Positions 32,905 through 43,855 of a stretch of 64,000 bases of DNA are shown here, one piece after another. The notes beneath the pieces were generated by a model. That model did no database searches. It saw only the letters and a program-made list of their open reading frames with translations, and had not been told where the DNA came from. Both the position numbers and the translations under genes were made by a program. The DNA is taken from positions 68,515,375 to 68,579,374 of the forward strand of contig OX439048.1 of assembly GCA_949317995.1 (NCBI GenBank), given 5' to 3'. This DNA comes from Acholoe squamosa. Lineage: Eukaryota > Annelida > Polychaeta > Phyllodocida > Polynoidae. Position 1 is the stretch's first letter; each line of letters starts with the position of its first letter.

Positions 32905-33197
32905 CAGGAGGGTGTTGCTCCTATAGTAAAAGGAAGAGCTGGCTAAAAATGCCCTCTTTTCCAGTCCTTTCTTTTCATGTAGCTATAACTTGTCCCTTTT
33001 GTTGTCAGTATGATATACTATACAGTGTGTGACATGAGTAGGTACCTGATAGTGCAGCTCTCTCTGTTTTAAACAAGGCAGGTGACTTTTCAGACTAATG
33101 TGGTGAGTGCAAGTTGAATGGTGAAGCAGAGTGTGACTTCTTTTGAAAAGAGGGTACCTACTGACAGCTCTTTTTACCATAGGAGGAACGCGCTCCA
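32905..33197 (-). mobile_element. Family-B MITE copy 2, internally deleted
   Basis: Reverse orientation. CAGGAGGGTGTTGCTCCTAT at the left; ACCATAGGAGGAACGCGCTCC at the right. About 90 bp between TTTTGTTG and TCAGTATG that are present in copies 1 and 3 are missing. Confidence 0.85.
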
Positions 33198-33436
33198 GGG
33201 ATTAAAAGGAACTTTTCCATAGAATTCAACATGTGCACGCATAGAATCGAGGGACAATAGATTATTAGAAAATAAAGGAGATAATTTTCTTTTACTTTAT
33301 GAAAGAAAAAATGTATACATGCATGGAAATGATGAGGACAAATATGTCATACCAAGAGTCAATCATAGGAATTTCCTTTTCACTTCTTTATTCAAAGGCA
33401 CTATTGAGGAACCTAACTTAGAACCCAGTGCACCCC

Positions 33437-33652
33437 ACACTGTAAGAAACAAGTGTTGAATCTTCAGGTCTCCTTGTAAAACTGAACAGTTAACCGACAA
33501 AATTATATAGCAGTGAACCAGTGTTGTTTCTGCAATGAAGCCCCAGCTGGCAGTACGCTGGTACAGGGAATCTCTGTGAAAGGAAATACTGACTGATCTC
33601 TGGCAACCTTTGGACAAGGGTTATTTCGTTATAACTTTTTTTTACAATACAA
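33437..33652 (+). mobile_element. Family-A MITE copy 6
   Basis: CACACTGTAAGAAACAAGTG to TAACTTTTTTTTACAATAC, with TGAACAGTTAACCG and CTGGCAGTACGCTGGTACA inside. Diverged from copies 2 and 7. Confidence 0.8.
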
Positions 33653-34339
33653 CCCTACCCTTAGACCCCCCCCCCCCAGCCCCATACAGACCCATGCCGT
33701 TTGACAGGACCCTGAGTCAGTGAGGCAGCTAAATGACTACCGCCAGGACTGAATAGACCTACCCTGGGCCCCATGGCATTACCATAAGAATCCCGCCTCC
33801 AATTGACAGACCCACAATGGCTTTGGCAAATACATTAATATTCATTGGCATCCGAATGCGTTCCTTGTCGATTACACAAGAGGGAACAAATATTCGCTCG
33901 GTAAAGGGAGTTTTGTCGGTTTGACTTTGGCACCATGGTTTGTTGGCACTGTGTGTTGAATGTTAGAATCAGCTGTCATTGGGTGCATGGGAGGAGTATT
34001 GGATGATTTACCACAAATATCGTGTATCATCATGTCTCACAATTGCCTATAACCTTGAGATTTGTGAATAAAGGATTTCTGTAAAAACTTTCATAATATT
34101 TGGTTTATGACCTCACCTCCCTGCCTCTGACAGCAGCTAAAATTTGAGTATTAAAACAACCCACTTGTCTAGATTGGCTTTTCACATAGAATGATTCCCT
34201 TCCAACCAGCAATGATCCACCATTTCTCCCTTCATATTTCCTACACAAAGATCATTTGGTCACCATAGAAATTGAAACTGTAAGGCTACCTCTCACTTCG
34301 AGGAATAATGGATGGCAAGCAAGGAAGGCAATTGGTGAT
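33653..34339. other. Unassigned sequence
   Basis: Starts with a C-run; otherwise no supported feature. Confidence 0.4.
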
Positions 34340-35390
34340 AGGCAGGGGCAAGGCAAACCTATGGATGGTAGGCAGGGGCAAGGCAAAGCAATGGATGACA
34401 AGCAGGGGCAAGGCAAACCCATGGATGGTAGGCAGGGGCAAGGCAAAGCTATGGATGTCAAGCAGGGGCAAGGCAAAGCAATGGATGGTAGGCAGGGGCA
34501 AGGCAAAGCTATGGATGTCAAGCAGGGGCAAGGCAAAGCTATGGATGGTAGGTAGGGCCAAGGCAAAGCTATGGATGTCAAGCAGGGGCAAGGCAAAGCT
34601 ATGGATGGTAGGCAGGGGCAAGGCAAAGTCATGGATGGTAGGCAGGGGCAAGGCAAAGCTATGGATGTCAAGCAGGGGCAAGGCAAAGCCATGGATGGTA
34701 GGTAGGGCCAAGGCAAAGCTATGGATGTCAAGCAGGGGCAAGGCAAAGCTATGGATGGTAGGTAGGGCCAAGGCAAAGCTATGGATGTCAAGCAGGGGCA
34801 AGGCAAAGCAATGGATGGTAGGCAGGGGCAATGCAAAGCAATGGATGTCAAGCAGGGGCAAGGCAAAGCAATGGATGGTAGGCAGGGGCAAGGCAAAGCA
34901 ATGGATGGTAGGCAGGGGCAAGGCAAAGCAATGGATGGTAGGCAGGGGCAAGGCAAAGTCATGGATGGTAGGCAGGGGCAAGGCAAAGCAATGGATGGTA
35001 GGCGGGGCCAAGGCAAAGTCATGGATGGTAGGCAGGGGCAAGGCAAAGCAATGGATGGTAGGCGGGGCCAAGGCAAAGTCATGGATGGTAGGCAGGGGCA
35101 AGGCAAAGCAATGGATGGTAGGCGGGGCCAAGGCAAAGTCATGGATGGTAGGCAGGGGCAAGGCAAAGCAATGGATGACAAGCAGGGGCAAGGCAAAACA
35201 ATGGATGGTAGGCAGGGGCAAGGCAAGGTCATGGATGGTAGGCAGGGGCAAGGCAAACCCATGGATGGTAGGCAGGGCCAAGGTTAAGCAATGTATGGTA
35301 GGCAGGGGCAAGGCAAAGCAATGGATGGTAGGCAGGGGCAAGGCAAAGCTAGGATGACAAGCAGGGGTAAGGCAAAGCATTGGACAGAAA
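34340..35390. repeat. 30-bp minisatellite, about 34 copies
   Basis: The 30-bp unit is ATGGATGGTAGGCAGGGGCA+AGGCAAAGCA, with variants (GTCAAGC, GACAAGC, GGCGGGGCC). 60-bp dimers dominate 34980-35160. Because 30 is a multiple of three, ORFs of 336-401 codons are open on both strands and in several frames. With no preferred frame, no acceptor or donor and no non-repeat protein part, I treat these as non-coding. Purine-rich sequence continues to about 35560. Confidence 0.93.
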
Positions 35391-35925
35391 ACAGGGGAAG
35401 GGGACATTGTGAAACAATTGAGCATCCAGGTTAACAGGAGGATAGAAAAGCAAGGGATGGTAAGCAGGGCAAGTGAAGCTGTGGAGTCCAATCAAAGGGG
35501 GAGGGGTGATTTGAGCTACTAAAGTAAGAGAGGGTAAGGCAGTCAAAGAGAGACATGGTCATGGGGAAGGTATGGTAGGCTAACCAGGGCAAAACAATGC
35601 AATAGGGTGCCTGTGTAAAGCAATGGAAGGTTGAGAGGGAAGAAAAGCAAGAAAGACATTAATGCAGGGAGGCAGGAATGAACATAGGGCCAGAATGAAT
35701 CGATGAGCGGCAGACAGGGACAGTACAGCCTGTGTATAGTAGGGGGGTAGGGGTAATAGAATTGTCCCAGTGTGGTCCTGTTCACAATGCTGATGTGGCT
35801 ACTACTGCCTCAGGCTGTGTGTGTGTGTGGGGGGGGGGGGGGTGGTAGTGGAGGGGTCTGATGAGGCTTGACCTTAATTCTCACCTACTGCACCAACAGC
35901 CAATGAGGAAGGCAATAGAGGACTA
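35391..35925. other. Purine-rich flank and (GT)/(G) run
   Basis: G/A-rich sequence after the array, then a short (GT)n and G-run at 35817-35843. No gene seen. Confidence 0.6.
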
Positions 35926-36101
35926 CCGTAGTGGTCCGTATAAGCGCCCGGGCACTCATAAATTTCATTCTTTCTGTACCTCTGTGCTCATACTAGACAG
36001 GCGCTTATTTGAATACTGCTTTAAGTGCTTACGGCTTATTCTAATACCCTCCTGACCCTGGTGCATATTTGAGACCGCGGCACAGAAACGGGCCACTACG
36101 G
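35926..36101. mobile_element. Family-G MITE, TA-flanked
   Basis: CCGTAGTGGTCCGTATAAGC at the left; ACGGGCCACTACGG at the right, with TA outside both ends (35924-35925, 36102-36103). Interior CTTATTTGAATACTGC is shared with the stretch at 26290. A Tc1/mariner-type target is likely. Confidence 0.8.
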
Positions 36102-36503
36102 TATACCCAGGTTGTGGGATGTCCAGTGGGCACAGCCATTGCTGGAACTGGTTACCAGCAAGTTATAACTCATTAGAGTTATCAGATGGGTAACAGTTGC
36201 CCCCTAAGAATTACACAGTCACTAGAGGAATTTATTTCATTGGCTGATAATACATCCAACTAGATTTCTGTAGAGCACACAACCAATAACCTTTCTTAAA
36301 GAACGTAAGATAGATAGTCTTATGTGGAAGAAGAAATGACTGCCTTCTTTTAATAATGATCCTAAAACGCGTTGTAGAGGGTAGGTAGAGGGCATATCCA
36401 GCAAGAGCAGGACAACTTTGAACAAGAGAGTGTTAGAGAAGGGATCTGTAATGGGTTATTGAAACCCATTCCCTGCTTCATTTACCTCATGCTAGGGTGA
36501 GGG

Positions 36504-36611
36504 CCAAGGTCAACCAAGGGCAGGGTCAAGGTCATATTCAGGGTCAGCAATCAGAGCTCATCACGTGATCAAGGTCAGAGGTCACCAAGGTCAGCACTAG
36601 TGTCAAGGTCA
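36504..36611 (+). promoter_or_regulatory. Cluster of five NCAAGGTCA half-sites
   Basis: (T/C)CAAGGTCA at 36504, 36526, 36569, 36585 and 36603, all in one orientation, plus GAGGTCACC and a CACGTG E-box at 36562. TCAAGGTCA is the extended half-site of ERR/FTZ-F1-type nuclear receptors. Regulatory use is inferred; such words can also spread as simple repeats. Confidence 0.35.
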
Positions 36612-37089
36612 CCTGAGATGAGCAGATCACGACGTTTTGTTACTCGTGTTTAGCCTTTTAGGGAGATGACATCTTGAACTAAGCCATGCTTTTTGACTGT
36701 CATCTAGCTGCATTTTATCACCTGGTACCTTGCTGTCTCACAGAAGAATCATGTCGTTCAGAATCTATCTCAAGTTCTTAAGATTCTGTATTACCAAATC
36801 CCCTATCTTGCTCCCACACTCCCTGTTTGCTCCTTCTCGTCCTTCTCTCTCTTTACTCTCTATATTTGTATCTGTGCGAGTGTGCTTAATTCTCCAATTT
36901 TCCTTCTATGGACTCTCTTCTCCTCTTCCTACCTGTATGTCTTTCTCTCTGTCTCTGCCTACCTTTCTGTCTCTGTCTTGCAATCATGTATCTCTTTCAT
37001 CTCCACTCCCTTCATGTCAACCCAACTTTGATTTCTGTGCACTGTCTGTCCACTACCCGGGGTCCACTACTCTTCATTGAGGCCCCTTC
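36612..37089. other. Unassigned pyrimidine-biased sequence
   Basis: Plus-strand ORFs here are pyrimidine-composition artefacts running into the TC microsatellite. Confidence 0.4.
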
Positions 37090-37118
37090 TGCATCTCGCC
37101 TTTATCTGACTGTCTCTG

Positions 37119-37180
<62 letters not shown>
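37090..37180. repeat. (TCTG)n/(TC)n microsatellite
   Basis: GTCTCT hexamers pass into an uninterrupted TC run. Confidence 0.95.
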
Positions 37181-37181
<1 letters not shown>

Positions 37182-37309
37182 TAGCCTCGTTCTCTCCAGA
37201 CACAGACACACACATTGGGTTATTGTCAGCCAGAAGATTACCCCCTGAGAAGAAACATGATAAGTCCTTATGGTACTAAAAGAGCTTACGGCTCATCCCG
37301 CCCTCTGCA

Positions 37310-38345
37310 CGCTCCACCCTGACCAGTCTTTTCTACTCCTTGTCTTACAAAGAAGATCAGAAATATCTCCATCTGAGCATTGGGTTTGTCCATTAGATCA
37401 CCGTAAACCCTCATGTATAAGGTGCAAGAAACAACTTAGAGCTTATGTCGGCCTCTCTACCCACGGCCTCCTGGGCATTGCTTTGACAGCGATTGCATGC
37501 CTATAAAACCTCGCATATGTGGTGCACCTGCACATGACAGCTTAGAGCTCATCTGTTCTGCCCTGACTGGTCTTTTCTACTCCTTGTCTTAAAAGAAGAT
37601 CAGAACCTCTCCACCAATGGCCACCTGGGTATTGCTTTGTTAGCTATTATGGGGCCATAAACCCTCACATGTAAGGCTCGCTTAGCTTAGCGCTCATCTC
37701 GCTCTATGTCCCGCCCTGACTATTCTTTTCTACTCCTAGTTTTACTCCTGGAAACCTCTCAATGCAACCTGACCACTGCTCTACTGGCCATTGATAGGCC
37801 ACAGAACCTCGCATATAAGGTGCACTAGAATATGAACCAGCTTAGCCCTTATCCCCAACCTGACCAGTCCTCTCTACTCCTAACGTTACAAAGAAGATCA
37901 GAGCACGACCAGAGCATGGGGTCTGTCCATTTGTGTTTAAGGAACATGGTCCAAAAAGTTGAGGTCGGTAGGTCGGATATTCTTTTTTTGTGTTCAAGGC
38001 CTCTTATAGTCATTCTTTGCTGGTTTTTTCACTGGCAGGTTTTAGAAATGTTCATTTCCTGCATGGAATATGAGAAAATGATTGGGAAATATCTGCTTAC
38101 ATGTCAAATGACAATTTTGTAAAAGAATCTTGAAAAAAAATCAGGAAAAATTTGAAAAAAAAAATCTTCAACAATTCTGAGGTAGGCCCTCTTTAGCTGA
38201 GGTATGTCGGGTGACCAGAAACAATTTTTTTTTGTCTTACCTTAAAACCTCATCTACGAGCTACCATATAAAACAACTCAGAGCTTAGCCTGCACTCTTG
38301 TCCCTGACCAGTCTTTTCTGCTCGTTACAAAGAAGGTCAGAACCT
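37310..38345. repeat. Degenerate long-period repeat, five copies
   Basis: TGACCAGTCTTTTCTACTCC followed by TTACAAAGAAGATCAG recurs near 37320, 37560, 37720, 37860 and 38309. The intervening blocks share AACCTCGCATATAAGGTGCA and CAGCTTAGAGCTCAT. Spacing is irregular (about 140-450 bp), so it is either a decayed tandem array or serial insertion of one element. TATAAGG words recall the family-F ends. Confidence 0.7.
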
Positions 38346-38914
38346 TTCACTACCCGACCTTTTTGCTTCAACACTGTTGAGAGAAATTTAGATAAGTGTG
38401 TAAGACTAAACATTGAGGAAACAAGGTGTCATCCTGTTAAACCATGTCAAACTCTGATTGTATGCGTCTGGTCTTCACGACCCGATGTACGTGCAAAGAG
38501 TAAAGTTGTGGTAATTTCTCTCTGTGTTTGAGGAAGTGGTTGAGGGTTCAAAACCATAGGATGGAATAACAGGGAAGGAGAAAAAAACAATTGAAAGTCA
38601 TTGTATAACTAGCTATAAGTACAGCTGAAAATATAATTCATGAAATTGATCTGAACCAGCAACAATTGATCTTTCCAGATAAAAAGATCATGGCAAGATT
38701 GCTTGGCACAGCAGGAAATATGTGCGCTGCACGATTAGTCATATTTGGTGCAAGAGCAAATAGATATAAATAACTAGTGTGCTACAGGGCTTAGAATGGC
38801 CAAAAAGGATGATTTTTAAGGCAGAAATGATGAACTCTGAGCTATAGCATTGAATATATAGTGCATGGATATGTCTACGACCATGTAATAAGGCATTGTA
38901 CTGAGTGGACAATA
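38346..38914. other. Unassigned sequence
   Basis: Nothing supported. Confidence 0.4.
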
Positions 38915-39842
38915 CACTGCAAAAATGGTGTTTAGGTTTTAAACATGTTTAGGTCTAAACATGTTTAAAACCTAAACATATAGGTCAGTTAGGTGTATTA
39001 TCGACTACACATTTAGGGAGATAACACTTTTATTCTAATTATATAAACATTTTTGCTAAAGATGTTCAGATGTTTAGAATTTAATCAGTTGAGTATTAGG
39101 TGTTTAGATTTAAACATCAATATGTTTAGATACTTGGATGTCAAATCCACACCAGGTAGCAGCACTACCTCGGAATGGACTATCTGCACACAGTTATAAT
39201 CAATTGTTGTGGCAAATATCCCCAAACTCCTTATTTATCATAGTGTCATTTCACTAAATGTTATGAAAATAGACACAACAATAGAAAATTAACTACCCAG
39301 CTAGCACTACTCGTGCAATTTACATACTTTTTACGTGAAAACTCATCCTATTTACATAAAAAAGACATCATTTGGATGAGTTGTGCTAGCAGGGTAAATT
39401 CAACTTACACCACCATTATTACCATAAAATAATCAATGAGCTCCATGACTTACACCTATGTCATGTTATTTTGTAAAGTATAAAGCAATGTCCTTCCTGC
39501 CAACTTGTTGTACTTCCTCAAGTCTCCTATTCTAATGCAGTGTGTACGTGTATATAGCTGTGACTGACATCTTTGGAGACTTTGCAGTGTAAATACCCGC
39601 TGATGTCCTCCAGTATTTTTTTAACGGATACATGTCTGCAAACCCTTACTTCCCACCAAATCACTTAGACATCTAAACACAAAAATTCATAAACATCTAA
39701 ACGCAAAATATCATCGATTTCTAAACACTTGAGCTAAGCACATTGTTTGGCTAAACATGTGCAGGAAATTAATGTGATTATAGAAACGTTGCAATAATAT
39801 GTTTAGAATTGTGTTTAGGAGCTAAACACCATTTTTGCAGTG
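38915..39842. mobile_element. 928-bp element with CACTGCAAAAATGG ends and GTTTAGAT repeats
   Basis: CACTGCAAAAATGGTGTTTA at the left is inverted at the right (CTAAACACCATTTTTGCAGTG). TA flanks both sides (38913-38914, 39843-39844). The subterminal zones are rich in AACATCTAAAC and GTTTAGAT words in both orientations, likely transposase sites. An interior TGGATGAGTTGTGCTAGC lies near 39375. No transposase frame. An (AT)n run follows at 39843-39871. Confidence 0.8.
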
Positions 39843-39871
39843 TATAATATATATATATATATATATATATT

Positions 39872-40230
39872 TAACCTTCCCTCATATACATGGGCACTGT
39901 AGCCCAACATATGTACATTATGTACACAAGCGGATTTTACCATACTGCAAAATTTATTTGGGCCCCATCGACCAGCTATTTAACTATGATCCATGAATAT
40001 TAGTCACGTGAGTACAGTATGGATTAAAGAGGGAAAAAATATAGAAATCTCAAAAGAGGAGGCAAGAGAGTTCAACATGACAAAAAAGAAAACTATTGGT
40101 CAGTGGAGAGAACAGCTAAAGCATGGATGTGATGGTGATCGTTTTAAGAACAGCAGAGGGATAGACAAGGAGTCTGCTCCCACCCTTTGACCTCTCCTCC
40201 ACCTGGCGTCTACTGTGACCTGACCCTGAC
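39872..40230. other. Intronic or intergenic; one plus-strand ORF of 65 codons
   Basis: 39993-40190 encodes a Lys/Glu-rich plus-strand peptide ending at a TGA. The plus strand is purine-rich here, which inflates such frames, and no acceptor or donor supports it. It could equally be the pyrimidine-rich intron flank of the minus-strand exon at 40231. Confidence 0.3.
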
Positions 40231-40463
40231 CTCACAGACAACAATTATGTGCTCCGTGTCGTCCTCATTGCGTGATACGTCACCAAAACCTGTGTACACG
40301 TCATCAAAAGTGCCATAAAGTCATGACGGCCGTGGTGGCCCTGGCGGCAGCGTCTTGAACTAGCCATCCGATCAGACTCATTGTGGGGCTTATACTTTGA
40401 CGTGCACGGAGGACCACACAGAGCCAGCCGTCTTACAGATGGACAATTAGTTTCGTACAATAC
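40231..40463 (-). pseudogene. Exon-like coding segment with an apparent 1-base frameshift, unknown protein
   Basis: The minus strand has an acceptor (TTTAAAAGCTTTCTTACAG) just before 40463. The first part reads VLYETNCPSVRRLALCGPPC onward, cysteine- and basic-rich, to ..RQGHHGRHD. The last part, in a different frame, reads GTFDDVYTGFGDVSRNEDD and ..TEHIIVVCE. Neither frame alone explains both protein-like halves. They would join smoothly if the A-run at 40317-40319 (plus strand) were one base longer. The span would then be 234 nt, 78 codons, phase 0 to 0, ending at GAG|GTCAGG, a weak donor. Either an assembly error in a homopolymer breaks a real exon, or this is a decayed gene copy. Same strand as the exons at 61 and 25 kb. 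Function unknown. Confidence 0.45.
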
Positions 40464-41561
40464 CTGTAAGAAAGCTTTTAAATGGACTGCTACATGTGTA
40501 TGGCTTTCCTGGATTGATTTGGCGATTTGTGTGAACATTTATGTATGCTCTGCCTCCCCTTTATCTTCTTTTCTTCCTTTTCCTTTCCCTCTTTTTTTCT
40601 GACACAAAGCATCATTATCATTTTTATCTAGACAATCATATAATTAATGGAATCTGAAAGGACCTATTTTAACCTATACATGTGCTTTATATGATAATCA
40701 GCCAAGTAAATGTGCCACATTGGCTGATAAAATTGGTACAAAAAAATGAGATTATTGTAGTAACAATTGTAATCAGTTACCCCACCCAAACCCAGTTCCT
40801 TCTGCTTCTGTTGCAGTTGTAATTATTGGGTTACACCTACCTAATAAAAGGAATCCAACTGAAAGAAAATTCGAACCCCAAGCATTGTTTTTGTCTGATA
40901 GTAAACCCGCAATTTCTATAACCGGAAGTCAGGAGCATGGAACGAATATCTCTTTCTTCAGATTTACAATTCGCATCTGCTTCTGTTCTTTAGACACCAA
41001 AAGGGCGGGAAAATGATAACGCTGCGTTCCTAATCCACAAAGCTGCGTCTGTACTACGGCACAAAGGTCACTGCACCACTGGGACATGTTTGTACACATC
41101 AGCCCTCTCTGATCAAGTATTCATACGCACTGAACAGGATACCACGTTTTGGTTTCATCAAAAAGTAGTACCTTTGTGTACATGTTCTTTGTGCGGATGA
41201 ATATGTAACAAAATAGTGATCTTTGTTTTGGACTGCAGTATCTTAGAGCCTTTACCTGTGGTATTGTGTTTACCTTCTGAGGGCAGACTAGTCTTTGGGC
41301 GGTTTCCATGGATACGGTGTAAAACCTTTAGTTAATATTGATAAAGTAGAATTGAGAAAATGTACACCCTTGTTCTTTTGGTGAAAAAAAAAGAAGGAGT
41401 CTTCTTCCTTAATTCTTAGTGGTTTTGCAACAAAATACTATTGTAATACCATTAGCTTGAAGTCACTTTTCAAAGAGAAGGTGGCTTAGATTGTGGGGGG
41501 GGGGGGCAAGGAAAGCTGCTGTATTGGCAACTTGTGTTTGTTGGAACATGTATTAGAGGTA
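40464..41561. other. Non-repeat sequence with promoter-like motifs
   Basis: Contains GGGCGGGAAAATG (E2F-like) near 41003, ACCGGAAGT (ETS) near 40920 and an X-box-like GTTTCCATGGATAC at 41302. On the minus strand an ATG at 41309 opens METAQRLVCPQK to AGAAG|GTAAAC (41274/41273). These are suggestive of a promoter and first exon but unconfirmed. Confidence 0.3.
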
Positions 41562-41687
41562 CGGTAGATCCTCGCATATAAGACGCGGCTTATACACCAA
41601 GATTATATCATGTGCATCCTATATGACTTAGCCTTAATCAGGGTGCGTCCTATACGCGAGGGGCGTCCTATACGCGAGGATCTACGG
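41562..41687. mobile_element. Family-F MITE, TA-flanked
   Basis: CGGTAGATCCTCGCATATAA at the left; TATACGCGAGGATCTACGG at the right, with TA outside (41560-41561, 41688-41689). GCGTCCTATACGCGAGG occurs twice near the right end. 126 bp; Tc1/mariner-type target. Confidence 0.85.
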
Positions 41688-41994
41688 TATTTAGTCTTTT
41701 CCCCTAAACAGATCAAATTTATTTCCTAGTGAATTGGATTGTGTGAAATGAAGGGACTTAATCATTTCTACAGTCGACAGTCATTCCATTGGGATCAAGT
41801 GGTTAGAATGTGAATGGGGTTCGTAGATATCAGGGTGGTTGTTTGATTATCGTCCTGATAAGCCATGAATTCTAATGCTGCTGTGCATCTTGCAATGTTG
41901 CAAACTATTCACCCACCAGTCATCAGCATAGTACGCCCGGGCAAATTTGGAGTTAACTTCACCGCTAACAAAACAGCTGAGAGAGCTGTTATGC

Positions 41995-42590
41995 ACAGTG
42001 TTGGTGCTTCAGCCTGTGAGAGTGCATCATGATTTCATGTTACATTCATGCTGCTAGTTGCTGCATTCAGGCGTCATGCCGACCAATGGGCATGATGCAT
42101 TTACCGTACATCCTGGATTATAAGCCGGTGCCGAAATATAAGCCTGCCCTGTTTATAAGCCTGGTCAAAAGGTCCAATGAGTGTAATAAAAGCCAGGGCC
42201 TGAATGTAAGCCTGGTCTGAACATGGAAATATCTTAGTACCCCAAATAAAGGGGCATAACTTCACCTTTGAAAGGAATATTTTCATAATTCTTGAAGTTA
42301 TGTGAACCTAACACCTACCCTTTATGCTGATTACACATTTAAGAAAGACAGAGTTGATATTTGTCACCATAATTTTATAATTATTCCTAGAAAATGTAGA
42401 AACAGTGGATAAATATTTGATTACAAAGCAGGATTCCAGAATGAATTATCAAGTCTATAAATTATAAGCCTGCCTCAAATACAAGCCTGCCCCTTTTATA
42501 AGCCAGGTCAATTTTCCATTTGAAATCTATATAAGCCTGGGCTTATAATCGGGGAATTATGGTATGCATCAGCGGCACTTAAAGGGTTAA
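41995..42590. mobile_element. Family-H element copy 5, split by a family-F MITE
   Basis: Family-H words (AGTGCATCATGATTTCATG, GCCGACCAATGGGCATGATG) precede 42104. TGCATCAGCGGCACTTAAAG and GGTTAA follow 42564, the family-H right end with TTAA at 42587-42590. The left terminus is uncertain. Confidence 0.7.
42104..42562. mobile_element. Family-F MITE nested in family H, TA-flanked
   Basis: CCGTACATCCTGGATTATAA at the left; TTATAATCGGGGAATTATGG at the right, with TA outside both ends (42102-42103, 42563-42564). Repeated ATAAGCCTG(C/G) words lie near both ends. The family-H sequence reads across the gap (GATGCAT then TGCATCAGCGG), confirming insertion. Confidence 0.85.
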
Positions 42591-42643
42591 AGGGACAACT
42601 GTGAGTCCATGCTCAGAGACTAACCACCAAGGCATTTAAAGGG

Positions 42644-42713
42644 TTAACACTTTAAGGGCTGGGTGCAGGAGTGCATGATGCATTTAGTGCATGAGCAGCC
42701 CTATAAGGGTTAA
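42644..42713. mobile_element. Minimal family-H element, 70 bp
   Basis: TTAACACTTTAAGGGCTGGG and AGCAGCCCTATAAGGGTTAA bracket GTGCATGATGCATTTAGTGC. Both ends carry TTAA. It is essentially two family-H termini around one palindromic core, the smallest complete member seen. Confidence 0.75.
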
Positions 42714-42876
42714 AAGGTCTCCCGTCCATACGTACAGACTGACCACCCAGGCGGCCTCAGCTTACCCCGCATTATTTAGGCTCACATCCTAAGCCGTTGT
42801 TAATCCGTCCAACAAAACAAACGGTCGTTCAGGGTCCAGCCAGCGGCCATTAACCGACCTGATTAGTGGGACCATG

Positions 42877-42894
42877 TGCCACCAGGGGGCAGTG
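42877..42894 (+). promoter_or_regulatory. CTCF-like motif
   Basis: TGCCACCAGGGGGCAGTG agrees closely with the bilaterian CTCF core (CCASYAGRKGGCRS). Weaker relatives lie at 62175 (CCACTAGGGGACAG) and 60173 (GCCCCCTAGGGG, inverted). CTCF marks insulators and promoters; binding here is inference. Confidence 0.45.
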
Positions 42895-43482
42895 GGGTGA
42901 GGGATGGGGACAGCCTGATACCCCTACCAGGACCCCCTCCTGGGTGGCTAACTGTAGGGGACAGGTAAAGATTTGAGCGGGAAAGATGTATAAGCAGGCC
43001 TATCACTTTATTTTATGTGAATAACTTCTTCCCATAGAGATAGCATTGCAGGGCCGATCCGCACACCCCCAGTGGCGTAACGTGTCTCGATCCACCACGG
43101 CCGCAGATCCAGTACTGCAGCCTCGATCTGGGCGCATGTAAACATTTAAAATGGCGATGGGCGCTCGTGTGGTGAACTACGGTAACGGATTTTGCTAATT
43201 TTCAGTTAATTAAACACTCTAAAAACATAAAATAAATATAGAACTAACCTCCCCTGGTGTCCTCGATGGACGATCCACCCCTCGGGAGTTGTCTCCCTCA
43301 TGGTGGATCGACCACCTCGTACACCACGGTCGTTTAGTTCTATCTATGTATTAGCTCACCCTTGGAATATTGTCATGACATTTCAAAGTGGGCAATCCTC
43401 ATGGCTATGTTCATGCAGAAGTCTTGAGTCAGAGTCGTCGTTATAGACATGTTTACTTCCAAAAGTCATTGTAGAGGTCTGT
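42895..43482. other. CpG-bearing unassigned sequence with opposed first-exon-like ORFs
   Basis: On plus, AAAATGGCGATGGGCG opens MAMGARVVNY to TACG|GTAACG near 43183. On minus, CCACCATGAGGG (ATG at 43301) opens MRETTPEGWIVHRGHQG to GGGGAG|GTTAGT (43249/43248). They converge, so at most one is likely real. The minus start lies in a hairpin (GATCCACC ... GGTGGATC). Confidence 0.25.
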
Positions 43483-43855
43483 AGGCTGTTGCTCCTATTG
43501 TAAAAAGAGCTGTGAGTATATGCCCTCTTTTCTAAACAAGTTGTGCACTGCTTCACCTAAGTACTTGCACTCATCACATTAGTCTGAAAAGTCAACTGCC
43601 TTGTTTAAAATAGATAGAGCTGCACTACCAGGTACCTACTCATGTCACACGCTCTATAGTTTATTTATAGTTTATAGTACTGACTGACTTCTCCCAACTA
43701 GGCACCTACTCAAATCCTCCTTTTTGAGCACCGTACTTGAATGACCACTTGTGAGCAACAAAAGGGACAAGTTATAGCTACATGAAAAGAAAGGACTGGA
43801 AATGAGGGCATTTTTAGCCAGCTCTTCCTTTTACTATAGGAGCAACAGCCTCCTG
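43483..43855 (+). mobile_element. Family-B MITE copy 3, inserted in the 31-bp array
   Basis: AGGCTGTTGCTCCTATTGTA to CTATAGGAGCAACAGCCTCC. Array-type sequence is on both sides (TAGAGGTCTGT before, GGTTCTAACAGTCG after), and removing the element restores an almost intact unit. Confidence 0.9.

Noticed and set aside
34252..35491. Long ORFs of 336-401 codons on minus and 349 on plus with 10-residue repeats
   Set aside because: They arise from a 30-bp array open in several frames on both strands. There are no splice signals, no unique protein portion and no frame preference.
39993..40190. Lys/Glu-rich plus-strand protein of 65 residues
   Set aside because: Purine-rich strand bias next to a minus-strand exon; no splice or promoter support.
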